This document shows, piece after piece, positions 1 through 8,387 of a stretch of 64,000 nucleotides of DNA (the first letter of the stretch is position 1; each line of letters begins with the position of its first letter). The stretch comes from Streptomyces justiciae (GTDB taxonomy: Bacteria > Actinomycetota > Actinomycetes > Streptomycetales > Streptomycetaceae). The position numbers and the translations under genes were made by a program. The notes below the pieces were generated by a model. That model made no database searches. It saw only the letters and a program-made list of their open reading frames with translations, and had not been told where the DNA came from. The DNA lies in the NCBI RefSeq assembly GCF_015163075.1, contig NZ_JADDXU010000010.1, positions 296,631 to 360,630 on the forward strand, given 5' to 3'.

Positions 1-307
1 GCACGCTGGAGCAGACGAGGACGGTGTCGGCGCCGAGCCGGCTCATCAGCTCGAACTTGTGCCGGGCCCGGCGCAGGTTCGCCGCGAACACGTCGGCCGG
101 TACCGCCTCCATGTCCCGCATGGGTTGGTAGAGGTCGATGCTCAGGCCCAGGTCCGCGCACCTCGCCCGGATCTCCTCCGGTGCGAGGGGGCTGGCGAGC
201 AGGTCGTTCTCGAAGATCTCCACGCCGTCGAAGCCGGCCCGGGAGGCGGCCGTGAGCTTCTCGGTGAGGGAGCCGCTGAGGGAGACGGTGGCGATGGACG
301 TACGCAC
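1..307 (-). CDS. TIM-barrel sugar isomerase/epimerase-type protein, N-terminal part; probable 3-dehydroshikimate dehydratase
   Basis: About 102 residues are visible and the gene runs off the left edge. It starts at a GTG (305-307) with a GAGAGG-like ribosome site just upstream. The product opens VRTSIATVSLSGSLTEKL and continues with AGFDGVEIFEND, the usual first strand, helix and Glu-bearing second strand of AP-endonuclease-2 type TIM barrels. Its start is 14 bp after the shikimate dehydrogenase stop on the same strand, so the two should be one operon. Family knowledge: relatives of QuiC/AsbF, often fused to a 4-hydroxyphenylpyruvate-dioxygenase-like half, dehydrate 3-dehydroshikimate to protocatechuate. 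The shikimate context supports that role here, but a fusion partner cannot be seen and other sugar-phosphate epimerase functions are possible. Confidence 0.75.
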   Translation of the reverse strand, partial: MRTSIATVSLSGSLTEKLTAASRAGFDGVEIFENDLLASPLAPEEIRARCADLGLSIDLYQPMRDMEAVPADVFAANLRRARHKFELMSRLGADTVLVCSSV

Positions 308-321
308 GGCGGTACCTCTCT

Positions 322-1197
322 CTACTTCGGTGCGCTGACGGCGCCCGCCAGTTCCCCGATGTCCGCGAGCATGCGCGCCGCGTCGGGTTCCCGGCCGGTG
401 AAGAGACGGAACGCGTCCACGGCCTGGAAGGCGGCCATCCCGCCGCCGTCGAGGGTGGCGCAGCCCATCGCGCGGGCGGTGCGGAGCAGTTCCGTCTCCA
501 GCGGGCGGTAGACCACCTCGGCGATCCACAGCCCGGGGTGCAGGAGTGCGGCGGGGAAGGGCAGGCCGGGGTGGGCGGCCATGCCGGTGGGGGTGGCGTG
601 GACGATGCCGTCGGCGTCCGCGAGGAGCTTCGCGAGCCGGTCCGGCGTTGCGTGGGCCGCCCGGCCCTCGCCGAAGTGGCGGTTGAGGGAGGCGGCGAGG
701 GCGGCCGCCCGGTCGGCCAGCGCGTCGACGAGGGTGACCCGCCCGGCGCCGAGGGTGAGCGTGGCGTGCGCGACGGCCGCGCCGGCGCCGCCCGCGCCGA
801 GCTGTACGACCCGCTCCAGCGGTACGTCGGGCAGACCGCGGGCGAAGGAGGCGGCGAAGCCGGTGACGTCGGTGTTGTGGCCGACGGCCCGGCCGCCCTC
901 GAAGACGACCGTGTTGACCGCGCCGAGCGCCTCTGCCTGCGCGGACAGCCCGTCGAGGTGCTCGATGACGAGCTGCTTGCACGGGTGGGTGATGTTGAGC
1001 CCGTCGAAGCCGAGGTCGCGGGCCGAGCGCACCAGGTCGCCGACCGCCTCCGGCGGGACGCCGAGGGTGTCGATGTCGATGAGCCGGTACAGGTAGCGCA
1101 GCCCTTGTCGGTCGGCCTCCCGCTCGTGCAGGGCGGGGCTGAGGGACGGGCCGATGCCCGCGCCGATCAGTCCGACGAGATACGAGTCCTTGGCCAC
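322..1197 (-). CDS. Shikimate/quinate 5-dehydrogenase (AroE family)
   Basis: 291 residues, normal length for the family. The N-terminal domain has the substrate motif SLSPALHE (about residue 18) and NITHPCKQ, whose Lys is the expected catalytic residue. NTDVTGF follows, with the partner Asp. The NAD(P) site is GAGGAGAAVAHA near residue 135, and the C-terminal GGGMAAFQAVDAF segment is typical of AroE. It would interconvert shikimate (or quinate) and the 3-dehydro compound in the cytosol. The neighbours are a dehydratase-like TIM barrel downstream, and a divergent TetR gene and shikimate-type symporter, so a catabolic role is more likely than aromatic amino acid synthesis. The start ATG is preceded by an AGGAGGTC ribosome site. 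Confidence 0.88.
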   Translation of the reverse strand: MAKDSYLVGLIGAGIGPSLSPALHEREADRQGLRYLYRLIDIDTLGVPPEAVGDLVRSARDLGFDGLNITHPCKQLVIEHLDGLSAQAEALGAVNTVVFEGGRAVGHNTDVTGFAASFARGLPDVPLERVVQLGAGGAGAAVAHATLTLGAGRVTLVDALADRAAALAASLNRHFGEGRAAHATPDRLAKLLADADGIVHATPTGMAAHPGLPFPAALLHPGLWIAEVVYRPLETELLRTARAMGCATLDGGGMAAFQAVDAFRLFTGREPDAARMLADIGELAGAVSAPK

Positions 1198-1227
1198 GCG
1201 GACCTCCTGAGCGGCTCACAATGTACG

Positions 1228-1239
1228 AACTAGTAAGTT
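1228..1239. promoter_or_regulatory. Candidate TetR operator between dehydrogenase and regulator genes
   Basis: AACT-AGTA-AGTT is a perfect inverted repeat (4-bp arms, 4-bp spacer) inside the 159-bp divergent gap. The AT-rich patch stands out in a very GC-rich background. A related TAAC-N10-GTTA element lies before the symporter gene at 2087-2104. Assignment to the TetR product is inference. Confidence 0.4.
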
Positions 1240-1356
1240 AGTCATAACACCGGGAGCCTCCGCTTGGGAAGCCCTCACCCGCCGCGCGGGCGTGGCCGCC
1301 TTCTAGAATCTGCGGCACGCGGCCGAAGAGCCCCGCCCTACGCCCGAAGGAACCCG

Positions 1357-2022
1357 ATGACCAGCGTCGAAGAACCGGCACGACCCAACGGGCGCATCCG
1401 TGACGCCGCCCGCACCAAGGCCGAGATCCTCGACGTGGCCACGCACGAGTTCGCCCGGGCCGGCTTCGCGGGCGCCCGGGTCGACGACATCGCGGCCCTC
1501 ACCAGCACCACCAAGCGGATGATCTACTACTACTTCGGCGGCAAGGAGCAGCTGTTCACGGCCGTCTTGGAGCGGGCGTACGGCGTGATCCGCGACGCCG
1601 AGCAGGAGCTCGACGTCGAGCATCTCGACCCGGTCGCGGCCATCCGGCGGCTGGCGGAGCTGACCTTCGACCACCACGAGGCGCACCCGGACTTCATCCG
1701 GCTGGTCAGCATCGAGAACATCCACGAGGCCGAGCACATCGCCGCCTCCGAGAAGCTCGGCAGGATCGGCTCGCCGGCCCTGGACGTGATCCGCCGCATC
1801 CTGAAGTCGGGACAGGAGTCCGGGCTGTTCACGGCCGACGTGGACGCCGTGGACCTGCACGCGATGATCAGCTCCTTCTGCTTCTTCCGGGTCGCCAACC
1901 GGCACACCTTCGGCGCCCTGTTCGGGCGCGACCTGGTGGACCCCGCGCAGCGGGAGCACTACCGGAACATGCTGGGCGACATGGTGATCGCGTACCTGAC
2001 GGCGGACCGCGCCGCGGACTGA
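1357..2022 (+). CDS. TetR/AcrR family transcriptional regulator
   Basis: 221 residues from the ATG at 1357, chosen because GAAGGA sits 6 nt upstream and because family similarity begins only after it. The helix-turn-helix is at about residues 20-66 (AEILDVATHEFARAGFAGAR, then TTKRMIYYYFGGKEQLF, the recognition helix and the YYYF signature). The C-terminal part with the pattern HPDFIRLVSIENIHEA is the ligand-binding and dimerisation domain typical of RutR-like and catabolic TetR proteins. It lies between the divergent shikimate dehydrogenase gene and a co-directional shikimate-type symporter. It is therefore likely to repress both units and respond to an aromatic or shikimate-pathway compound; the ligand is inference. 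Confidence 0.85.
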   Translation: MTSVEEPARPNGRIRDAARTKAEILDVATHEFARAGFAGARVDDIAALTSTTKRMIYYYFGGKEQLFTAVLERAYGVIRDAEQELDVEHLDPVAAIRRLAELTFDHHEAHPDFIRLVSIENIHEAEHIAASEKLGRIGSPALDVIRRILKSGQESGLFTADVDAVDLHAMISSFCFFRVANRHTFGALFGRDLVDPAQREHYRNMLGDMVIAYLTADRAAD

Positions 2023-2086
2023 GTTCGGCGGGCCCGACCTCTTGACAGCGGGGAAACACGCGCGCAACATCCCTACCCACCGGGAC

Positions 2087-2104
2087 TAACTATCCAGTGG
2101 GTTA
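2087..2104. promoter_or_regulatory. Candidate operator upstream of the symporter gene
   Basis: TAAC-N10-GTTA (TAAC 2087-2090, GTTA 2101-2104) lies in the 165-bp gap between the TetR stop and the symporter start. It shares half-site character with the AACT/AGTT repeat at 1228-1239. A TTGACA-like hexamer lies at 2042-2047. Its role as a TetR site is inference. Confidence 0.35.
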
Positions 2105-2187
2105 ATTAGCCGGGGTTCACGAGACCCGGCACCTCTCCCTCCCCACCGCTCACTCCGCGTACGTTGGAGTTCCGCAAAGGAGCCGCC

Positions 2188-3537
2188 GTGTCCGTCCCCT
2201 CCCCCTCCACCGCGCCACCCGGCCAGCCGAAGAAGGCGGCCACGGCCGCCTGGATCGGCAGCGCGCTGGAGTACTACGACTTCTTCATCTACGGGTCCGC
2301 CGCCGCACTGATCTTCCCCAAGGTCTTCTTCGACGAGTCCGACCCGGCCACCGCGACCCTGCTGTCCCTGGCCACGTTCGGTGTCGCGTACGCCGCCCGC
2401 CCGGTCGGCGCGCTCTTCCTCGGCCACTTCGGCGACAAGCTCGGCCGCAAGAAGATCATGGTCTTCACGCTGATCCTGATGGGTCTGTCGACGTTCCTCA
2501 TCGGCTGTCTCCCCACCCGCGCCCAGGTCGGCACCCTCGCCCCGGTCCTGCTGGTCCTCTGCCGCGTCCTCCAGGGCATCTCCGCGGCCGGTGAGCAGGC
2601 CAGCGCCAACTCCATGACGCTGGAGCACGCGCCGCCGCACCGGCGCGGCTTCTTCACCAGCTTCACCCTCAGCGGCACCCAGGGCGGTCAGCTGCTGGCC
2701 ACGCTCGCCTTCATCCCGATCGCCGCGCTGCCCGAGGACCAGCTGCTGTCCTGGGGCTGGCGGGTGCCGTTCTGGCTGAGCATCGCGGTCGCCGTCGTCG
2801 GCTACGTCATCCGCCGCAAGCTGGAGGAGACCCCCGCCTTCGAGCAGCAGACGGCCACCGAGGGTGTCGTGAAGATGCCGCTGGCGATCCTGCTGCGCCA
2901 CCACTGGGCGGACGTCCTGCGGGTGATCGCGGGCGCGCTCATCGCCTCGGTCTCGACGATCTTCACGGTGTGGGCGCTGGCGTACGCGACGAGCGACTCG
3001 GTCGGCATGAGCCGTTCCTCGATGCTGTGGGTGGGCGCGCTGGCCAACGTGGCCGCGCTGGCGGCGATCCCGCTGTGGGCGACGCTGTCGGACCGCATCG
3101 GCCGCCGGCCCGTCTACCTGATCGGCGCGGTGGGCAGCGCGATCGCGATGTTCCTCTACCTCTGGGCGATCTCCACGGGCAACTACCCGCTCACGATGCT
3201 GCTCGGCATCATCGCCTTCGGTGTGGTCTACAGCGCGGCGAACGGCGTGTGGCCGTCCTTCTACGGCGAGATGTTCTCGACCCGGGTCCGGCTGTCCGGC
3301 ATGGCCATCGGCACCCAGATCGGCTTCGCCGTGGCCGGGTTCGCGGTGACGTTCGCGGCGCAGATCGCGGGCCCGGACGGCGACGACTGGTCCTCGGTGG
3401 CGCTGTTCACCGCGGCCCTGTGCGTCCCGCCGGTCATCGCCGCGCTCTCGGCCCGCGAGACCCACAAGGTCCCGACGGAGCTGCTCGGCGAGCGCACGCC
3501 GGAGGCGGCGGCCGAGCGGGCGACCGTGACGGCCTGA
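2188..3537 (+). CDS. MFS metabolite:H+ symporter, shikimate/aromatic acid type
   Basis: 449 residues from the GTG at 2188, chosen because AAAGGAG lies 5 nt upstream; an in-frame TTG at 2164 lacks such a site. The N-terminus reads AAWIGSALEYYDFFIYGSAA, the characteristic first segment of the metabolite:H+ symporter family (ShiA, KgtP, ProP relatives). The loop FGDKLGRKKIMVF is the MFS signature between helices 2 and 3, and SDRIGRRP repeats it in the second half. Twelve hydrophobic segments can be followed. Position beside TetR, shikimate dehydrogenase and a dehydratase-like gene suggests uptake of shikimate, quinate or a related acid. The exact substrate is inferred. Confidence 0.85.
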   Translation: MSVPSPSTAPPGQPKKAATAAWIGSALEYYDFFIYGSAAALIFPKVFFDESDPATATLLSLATFGVAYAARPVGALFLGHFGDKLGRKKIMVFTLILMGLSTFLIGCLPTRAQVGTLAPVLLVLCRVLQGISAAGEQASANSMTLEHAPPHRRGFFTSFTLSGTQGGQLLATLAFIPIAALPEDQLLSWGWRVPFWLSIAVAVVGYVIRRKLEETPAFEQQTATEGVVKMPLAILLRHHWADVLRVIAGALIASVSTIFTVWALAYATSDSVGMSRSSMLWVGALANVAALAAIPLWATLSDRIGRRPVYLIGAVGSAIAMFLYLWAISTGNYPLTMLLGIIAFGVVYSAANGVWPSFYGEMFSTRVRLSGMAIGTQIGFAVAGFAVTFAAQIAGPDGDDWSSVALFTAALCVPPVIAALSARETHKVPTELLGERTPEAAAERATVTA

Positions 3538-3557
3538 TCCACCTCAAGGTCCCCGGG

Positions 3558-3585
3558 TCCCCGGACGCCGCCACGGCTCCGGGGA
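3558..3585. terminator. Hairpin terminator between convergent genes
   Basis: TCCCCGGA (3558-3565) and TCCGGGGA (3578-3585) form an 8-bp perfect stem with a 12-nt loop, 20 bp after the symporter stop and just before the convergent VOC gene end. No U-tract follows, as is usual in Streptomyces. Confidence 0.5.
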
Positions 3586-3605
3586 TTCGGCGTTCGCGGA
3601 GCCTC

Positions 3606-4016
3606 TCAGCCGTTGGACCACGCCCGCTCGCACAGCACCAGCCGGTATCCGTCCGGGTCCTCGATCGTGACGCCCCACTGGTTCCAGTACGGGTTCGGCG
3701 AGGCCACGCGCTTGCCGCCGTGCTCTTCGAGGCCGGCGACCAGGTCGTCGGGGACGGGGCCGTCGACGTAGATCACCAGGAGGTCCTCCTCGGTGGGCCG
3801 CGGCTCGACCGGGTTCGCCGGCTCGTGGACCAGTTCCAGGTGCCAGTCGGCATCGGGCCAGCCGAGCATGAGCAGGTCGTGCTCGCCGGGTTCGGTGCCG
3901 CCCTCGGCACGCCAGACGACGGAGAGCCCGAGCCCGCCCGCCCAGAAGCGCTCGGCCGCCGCGAGGTCACGGGACGGGCGGGCGACGCGAATGTGGCTGC
4001 GGCCGTTGACGGGCAT
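3606..4016 (-). CDS. VOC (glyoxalase/bleomycin-resistance/dioxygenase) superfamily protein
   Basis: 136 residues from the ATG at 4014-4016, chosen because AAAGAGG sits 7 nt upstream and because a longer in-frame reading adds only low-complexity residues. It opens SHIRVARPSRDLAAAERFWA, the usual first beta-alpha-beta unit of a VOC module with a metal-ligand His. It ends WGVTIEDPDGYRLVLCERAW, with the closing beta strands and the conserved E/DPDGY turn. The LELVH segment in the middle offers another ligand residue. Single-module VOC proteins act as dimers on very varied substrates, so none is assigned. It is alone on its strand, between a convergent symporter and a divergent gene 320 bp away. 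Confidence 0.8.
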   Translation of the reverse strand: MPVNGRSHIRVARPSRDLAAAERFWAGGLGLSVVWRAEGGTEPGEHDLLMLGWPDADWHLELVHEPANPVEPRPTEEDLLVIYVDGPVPDDLVAGLEEHGGKRVASPNPYWNQWGVTIEDPDGYRLVLCERAWSNG

Positions 4017-4335
4017 CGTGACCTCTTTCTCCGCTGCGGTGAACCATCGAAAGCCTAGGCACACGGCGTACGCCGGGCCATCGGTCGTGCGTCCTGCGCC
4101 CCGGGTCGTAGGACCTCTTGGGGGTCGCCCCGTTGACAGGGGACGCCCGCGGCAAGACCATCGGCCGGTACGAGCCGTGCGGAACACCGCTGACCAGGCC
4201 CTCCGCGCACACCGGTGGCGGAGCGGACGGCCCCCGTGCGTACCGGCCGATTTCAGGGGCGGCCGGTGCGCACGGTGCGGCGGTTGTCTATCGTTGCCCG
4301 ATCACAGGGGCGGGCGGCGAGAGGCGGGCGGGGGC
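4017..4335. other. Gene-free divergent region
   Basis: 319 bp between the VOC gene (minus) and the GT-B-like gene (plus). A TTGACA hexamer at 4133-4138 could be a -35 element for the plus-strand gene, but I see no clear -10 at proper spacing and no convincing palindrome. No coding frame with normal codon bias is present. Confidence 0.4.
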
Positions 4336-6046
4336 GTGACGGGGGCCGGGTGGATACGGGTGCCGGTCGGCGACGACGCGGCCCGCTGGGCGACCCGGGG
4401 GCGCGTCGAACGGGTGCTCTTCGTCGTCCACAACGTCACCGCGGCGACCCGGCTCCTGGACGTACTGCCCCTGTTCCACGACGACTTCAGGGTGCAGCTG
4501 CTGGTGACGTGCCCGGGGTCGTCCGCGTTCGAGGCGGGCGTACGGGAGTTGCTGGCGGAGGTCGGGGTGCCCGTGGTGCCGTGGGAGCAGGCGATCGCGA
4601 CTCCGGTCGCACTCGCGGTATCGGCGAGCTTCGGCGGTCAACTCCGGGCAGTTTCCGGTGTATTGGCCGTGTTGTCACACGGTGTCGGATACACTAAGAG
4701 GCTGGCGACACCCGACACCCGACACCCGACACCCGACGGCAGGCGGCTGGGGCGCGGGGACAGAACCGGTCTTCGGGATGTCACGGGAATGGCTGCTCGA
4801 CGGAGCCGGGAAACCCCTCGCGGACGCCCTCGTGCTCTCCCACCCCGAGCAGTACGACCGACTGCGCCGCGTCTGCCCGGAAGCCGCGCCCACGGCCGTC
4901 GTCGCGGGCGACCCCTGCTGGGACCGCATCCTGGCGGCCCGCCCCTACCGTGACCGCTTCCGCCGGGCCCTCGGCGTGCGCGAGGGCCAACGGCTCGTCG
5001 TCCTGAGCTCCACCTGGAACCCCGAGTCGCTTTTCGGCGACGGCGCCGAGGACGTCCTGCCGTCCCTGCTCCCCCGCCTGACCTCGGAACTCCCGTCCGA
5101 CGAATACCGTCTCGCGGCCGTCCTCCACCCCAACATCTGGCACGGTCACGGCCCCGGCCAGATCCGTGCCTGGCTCGACCGTGCCCGCCGCGCCGGTCTG
5201 ACCCTGATCGACCCCCTGCACGGCTGGCGCCAGGCCCTCGTCGCCGCCGACACGGTGATCGGCGACCACGGCTCGGTGACCTACTACGCCGCCGCCCTCG
5301 GCACCCCCGTCCTACTGGGCGCGGCCCCGCTCGGAGGCCTCGACCCCGAGGCCCCCGTCCATGAGTTCGTCCGCACGGCACCGCGCCTGGACGTCACCGG
5401 CCCACTGAGGCCGCAGTTGGACACCCTGACCGCCGAACGCCCTTGCCGACACGCGGAGTTCATCAGCTCAGTACCCGGCGAGTCGGCACCTCGCCTGCGG
5501 CGCCTCTTCTACGACCTGATCGGCATCCCCGAACCCGACTGGCCGGCCCGCCTCGAACCGCTTCCCCTCCCCCCACACGAACCGGCGACCCCCACCGTGC
5601 CCCTCCTCACGCTGACCCGCCTCCTCGGCTCCGGCGAGGTCCGCGTCGCCCGGTACGCGGGCCCGCATCCCACACCGCGGACCGACGACGCGGAGGCGCA
5701 TCTCGCCGTACCCGAGGGCACCCGGGAGACGGATCAACTGCCCCTGGCAGACGTGGTGTTCCGGTACGGCACCGCCGACGATCCGCGCTTCGGCTCCCCC
5801 GCCGATTGGGCGGCGGAGGTGCTCGACCGGTATCCGCAGTGCTCCCTCGCGGCGTATGTCACCGGCCCTGATTCCTGCGTGGTGCGGACGCGGGCAGGAG
5901 ACGTCCTCCACCTGAGAACCGGGGCGGACCCGGCCGCGGCGGCCTCCGCGCTCCACGCGTGGCTGGCGGCGGGCAGGTCGCCCACGGAACTGGCCGCGAT
6001 CCGCACCGGAGCGACCCTCCATCAGGCGACCGTCACTCCGGCGTGA
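4336..6046 (+). pseudogene. CDP-glycerol glycerophosphotransferase-like (GT-B) protein, reading frame broken at a 7-bp tandem repeat
   Basis: Translation from the GTG at 4336 gives VERVLFVVHNVTAATRLLDV and continues to VLSHGVGYTKRLATPDT near 4715. After four copies of GACACCC (4707-4734) this frame goes wrong. The proper continuation (TEPVFGMSREWLLDGAG to the stop at 6046) is in the next frame. With three repeat copies the two halves join exactly and give about 567 residues. The second half has the pattern AAVLHPNIWHGHG, then DTVIGDHGSVTYYAAALGTP, the C-terminal donor-site region of CDP-glycerol/polyol glycerophosphotransferase-like GT-B proteins. This is either a recent frameshift, a phase-variable switch or a sequencing error. 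If the upstream part is ignored, an internal start could still make a C-terminal fragment. The 3' end overlaps the convergent STAND gene by 14 bp. Confidence 0.7.
4707..4734 (+). repeat. Four perfect copies of a 7-bp tandem repeat (GACACCC) inside a coding region
   Basis: Copies at 4707-4713, 4714-4720, 4721-4727 and 4728-4734, followed by a partial GAC. As 7 is not a multiple of 3, each gain or loss shifts the frame. Three copies put the GT-B-like gene in frame; the four copies seen put it out of frame. Confidence 0.95.
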
Positions 6047-8141
6047 CGCACCGCTCCCGCAGCACCCGCAACCGGGCCACGTGGTACTCGGCGTTCTCCC
6101 GCGCGAGCGCCGCCAGCGCCTCGTCGATCAGCGGCAGCGCGGCGCCGGTGTCGCCGCCGTCGAGGCGGGTCTCGGCGAGGTCGGTGAGAGTGCGGGCGCT
6201 GTTGTAGGCCTCGCCGCTGTCGCGGAAGAAGCGCAGGGCGCGATCGAGACGCTCCACCGCCTCTTCCCGGCGTCCGAGGCCGCGCAGGGCACGCCCCCTG
6301 TGCCGTTCCAACAGGGCGCGGGCGCGCGGGAGATCGGTGGCGCCCTCGTCGTCGGGGCCGATGCCGTCGAGGATGCCGCCGGCCTCCTCGAAACAGTCGT
6401 AGGCCTCCTGGAACCGCCACTGCCGCAGCCTCAGCAGACCGAGGAACTCCACGGCCGAGGCGTGGCCGCGTACGTGTCCGGCGCCCCGCTCGGCGCGGGC
6501 GGCGGCCAGCGCCTCCGGCTCAGCCTCGTCCCAGAGTCGCAACTCGGTGAGGGTGTGCGCGAGTTGGGCGTGCAGGGCGCCCGCGACGCGGGTGTCGGGG
6601 AAGTGTTCGTCGGCGGTCCGGGCGCCGGTGCGCAGCGCGGGCAGCAGCATCTCGTGGTGGCCCGCCTTGAGTTGGAGGGGCCACAGGGCCTGGCAGAGCA
6701 GGACGACGGTGTCGTGGTCGCGGAACTCCTCGGCCGCCTCCACGGCTTGGACCAGGTTCGGGGCCTCGGCGACGAGGGCGGCGACGGCCGCGCCGCGGTC
6801 CGGGAAGGTGATGGGCGAGTCGGCGGAGGGGGCGCGCCAGCTCTCCGGCAGCGCGGCCTTGGCCGCCCCCACCGCCAGGTCGCGGTAGCCCTCGACCGTC
6901 CGGGCGACGGCGGCCGAGCAGCCCGCCACCCCGTCGACGACGGCGGCGGTGCGTTCGGCGTGCGCGCGGACGGCGGGGCGGTAGCGGTGCCGTCCGGTGT
7001 CGGTGCGTTCGAGGAGGAGGGCGTCGGTGAGGGCGTCCAGGAGCCGGGCCGCCTCGGTCACGTCGATGTCGGCGGCGCGTGCGGCCGCCGACGCGTCGAG
7101 GGCGGGCCAGTCGCGGAGACCGGCGAGGCGGTAGAGCCGGGCCGCGGCGGGCGTCAGCAGGCGGTACGAGTCCTCGGCGGCGGTCTGGACGGGGTCCCGC
7201 TCCGTCATGGCGGCAGTCTGGACGGGGCCCCTCTCCGTCCTCGCCTCGGCCAGTCGCGATGCCGCCGCCCGCAGCGCGTACGGCGAGCCCGCACAGCGCT
7301 CCAGCACCGTCGGCAGGGCCGCGCGGGCCTCGGCGAGGGCCGGTTTGCCGACCAGGTCGGTGAGCAGCCGCACGGCGTCCCGGCGGTCCAGCGGGCCGAC
7401 CGGGATGCGCAGGGCGTCCAGGCCGACGAGGGGCTGCCGGGTCACGACGATGGTGAACACGTCCGGCGCCGAGGTCAGCAGGGGCTGCACCTGTGCGGCG
7501 GACCGGGCGTGATCGAGCACGACGAGCAGCCGCCGGTCGGCGAGGCAGCGCCGGAAGAGGTCGGCGCGGTCGGCGACGGCCGGGGGTATCTCCCCGTCCG
7601 GCACACCGAGTCCGCGCAGCAGCGAGCCGAGGACCGCCTCGGGGGCGAGGGCGCGCAGGTCGGCGTAGAGCTGGCCGTCGGGGAAGCGGGCGGTCTGCCG
7701 CCAGCCCCAGTGGACGGCGAGGGTGCTGGTGCCGATGCCCTCGGGGCCGTGCAGCAGGGCCCGGCGGGGGCGTCCGGCGAAGGCGCGGGACGCTTCCTTG
7801 TCGAGGAGCCTCAGGGCCTGGCGGCGGTCGGTGAAGAAGTGCGGTCCGGAGGGCAGGGTGGGGCGACGGTCGCGTGAGCCGGTGCCGGGTGCGCGTACGC
7901 CGCGCGCGAACTGGGCCCAGGCCTGGGCGAGTTGTGGGTCGCCGTGCACCCGCTCGTGCACCAGCCGTGCCACGTCGTCGAGTTGGCCGGGCGTCGTCGG
8001 CGCGGGCACCTCGCGTCCGGCGATGCGGCGGACCAGGCCGCCGGCCGACTCCCAGGCCCACTTGCCCGCTTCGTTCGCCATCCCCGACCCGACGGCCCCG
8101 AGCACCGCGCCGATGGCACCCAGCGAGATCGGATCCAGCAT
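6033..8141 (-). CDS. STAND-type NTPase-like protein with C-terminal TPR repeats
   Basis: 702 residues from the ATG at 8139-8141, with GGGGGAG 8 nt upstream; an in-frame TTG-containing extension lacks a ribosome site. The N-terminus (LGAIGAVLGAVGSGMANEAG) is a short glycine-rich hydrophobic stretch. A P-loop-like segment GPEGIGTST (132-140) has Thr in place of the Walker A Lys. RLLVVLDHARS is the Walker B, and GSPYALRAAA matches the GLPLAL block of NB-ARC proteins. The last 200 residues are Ala/Leu-rich helical repeats of TPR type. A 33-bp imperfect tandem duplication (about 7173-7240) gives RGPVQTAAMTE/RDPVQTAAEDS. It is divergent from a Ser/Thr kinase gene, a common regulatory pairing in actinomycetes. 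Its role is unknown, and the altered P-loop makes ATPase activity doubtful. Confidence 0.8.
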   Translation of the reverse strand: MLDPISLGAIGAVLGAVGSGMANEAGKWAWESAGGLVRRIAGREVPAPTTPGQLDDVARLVHERVHGDPQLAQAWAQFARGVRAPGTGSRDRRPTLPSGPHFFTDRRQALRLLDKEASRAFAGRPRRALLHGPEGIGTSTLAVHWGWRQTARFPDGQLYADLRALAPEAVLGSLLRGLGVPDGEIPPAVADRADLFRRCLADRRLLVVLDHARSAAQVQPLLTSAPDVFTIVVTRQPLVGLDALRIPVGPLDRRDAVRLLTDLVGKPALAEARAALPTVLERCAGSPYALRAAASRLAEARTERGPVQTAAMTERDPVQTAAEDSYRLLTPAAARLYRLAGLRDWPALDASAAARAADIDVTEAARLLDALTDALLLERTDTGRHRYRPAVRAHAERTAAVVDGVAGCSAAVARTVEGYRDLAVGAAKAALPESWRAPSADSPITFPDRGAAVAALVAEAPNLVQAVEAAEEFRDHDTVVLLCQALWPLQLKAGHHEMLLPALRTGARTADEHFPDTRVAGALHAQLAHTLTELRLWDEAEPEALAAARAERGAGHVRGHASAVEFLGLLRLRQWRFQEAYDCFEEAGGILDGIGPDDEGATDLPRARALLERHRGRALRGLGRREEAVERLDRALRFFRDSGEAYNSARTLTDLAETRLDGGDTGAALPLIDEALAALARENAEYHVARLRVLRERCVTPE

Positions 8142-8203
8142 GCCGTGCACTCCCCCGTCGGTCGGCGTTCCGCAATGGATCAACCCTAGCGGCCGTAACG
8201 GAA

Positions 8204-8257
8204 GATGACTGGTCATCAGCCACCTCGATCCCTACGGGAGACGACCGGCCATCAGCC
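8204..8257. repeat. Two 18-bp near-identical direct repeats in the STAND/kinase divergent promoter region
   Basis: GATGACTGGTCATCAGCC at 8204-8221 and GACGACCGGCCATCAGCC at 8240-8257 match at 15 of 18 positions and are 36 bp apart. The whole divergent gap is 8142-8387. They may be binding sites for a shared regulator; no regulator is identified. Confidence 0.5.
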
Positions 8258-8387
8258 CCACGCCGGCCGGTCCACCGTCTCATCGGCCGATGCGCGAGGT
8301 GTCGTAGGCCTCCTGTCGCGCGTATCCGACGTATACGCTCGATTCCGGCGGCCGTACGCATCGCACGAGCGGACCGGGGGGTACGGG

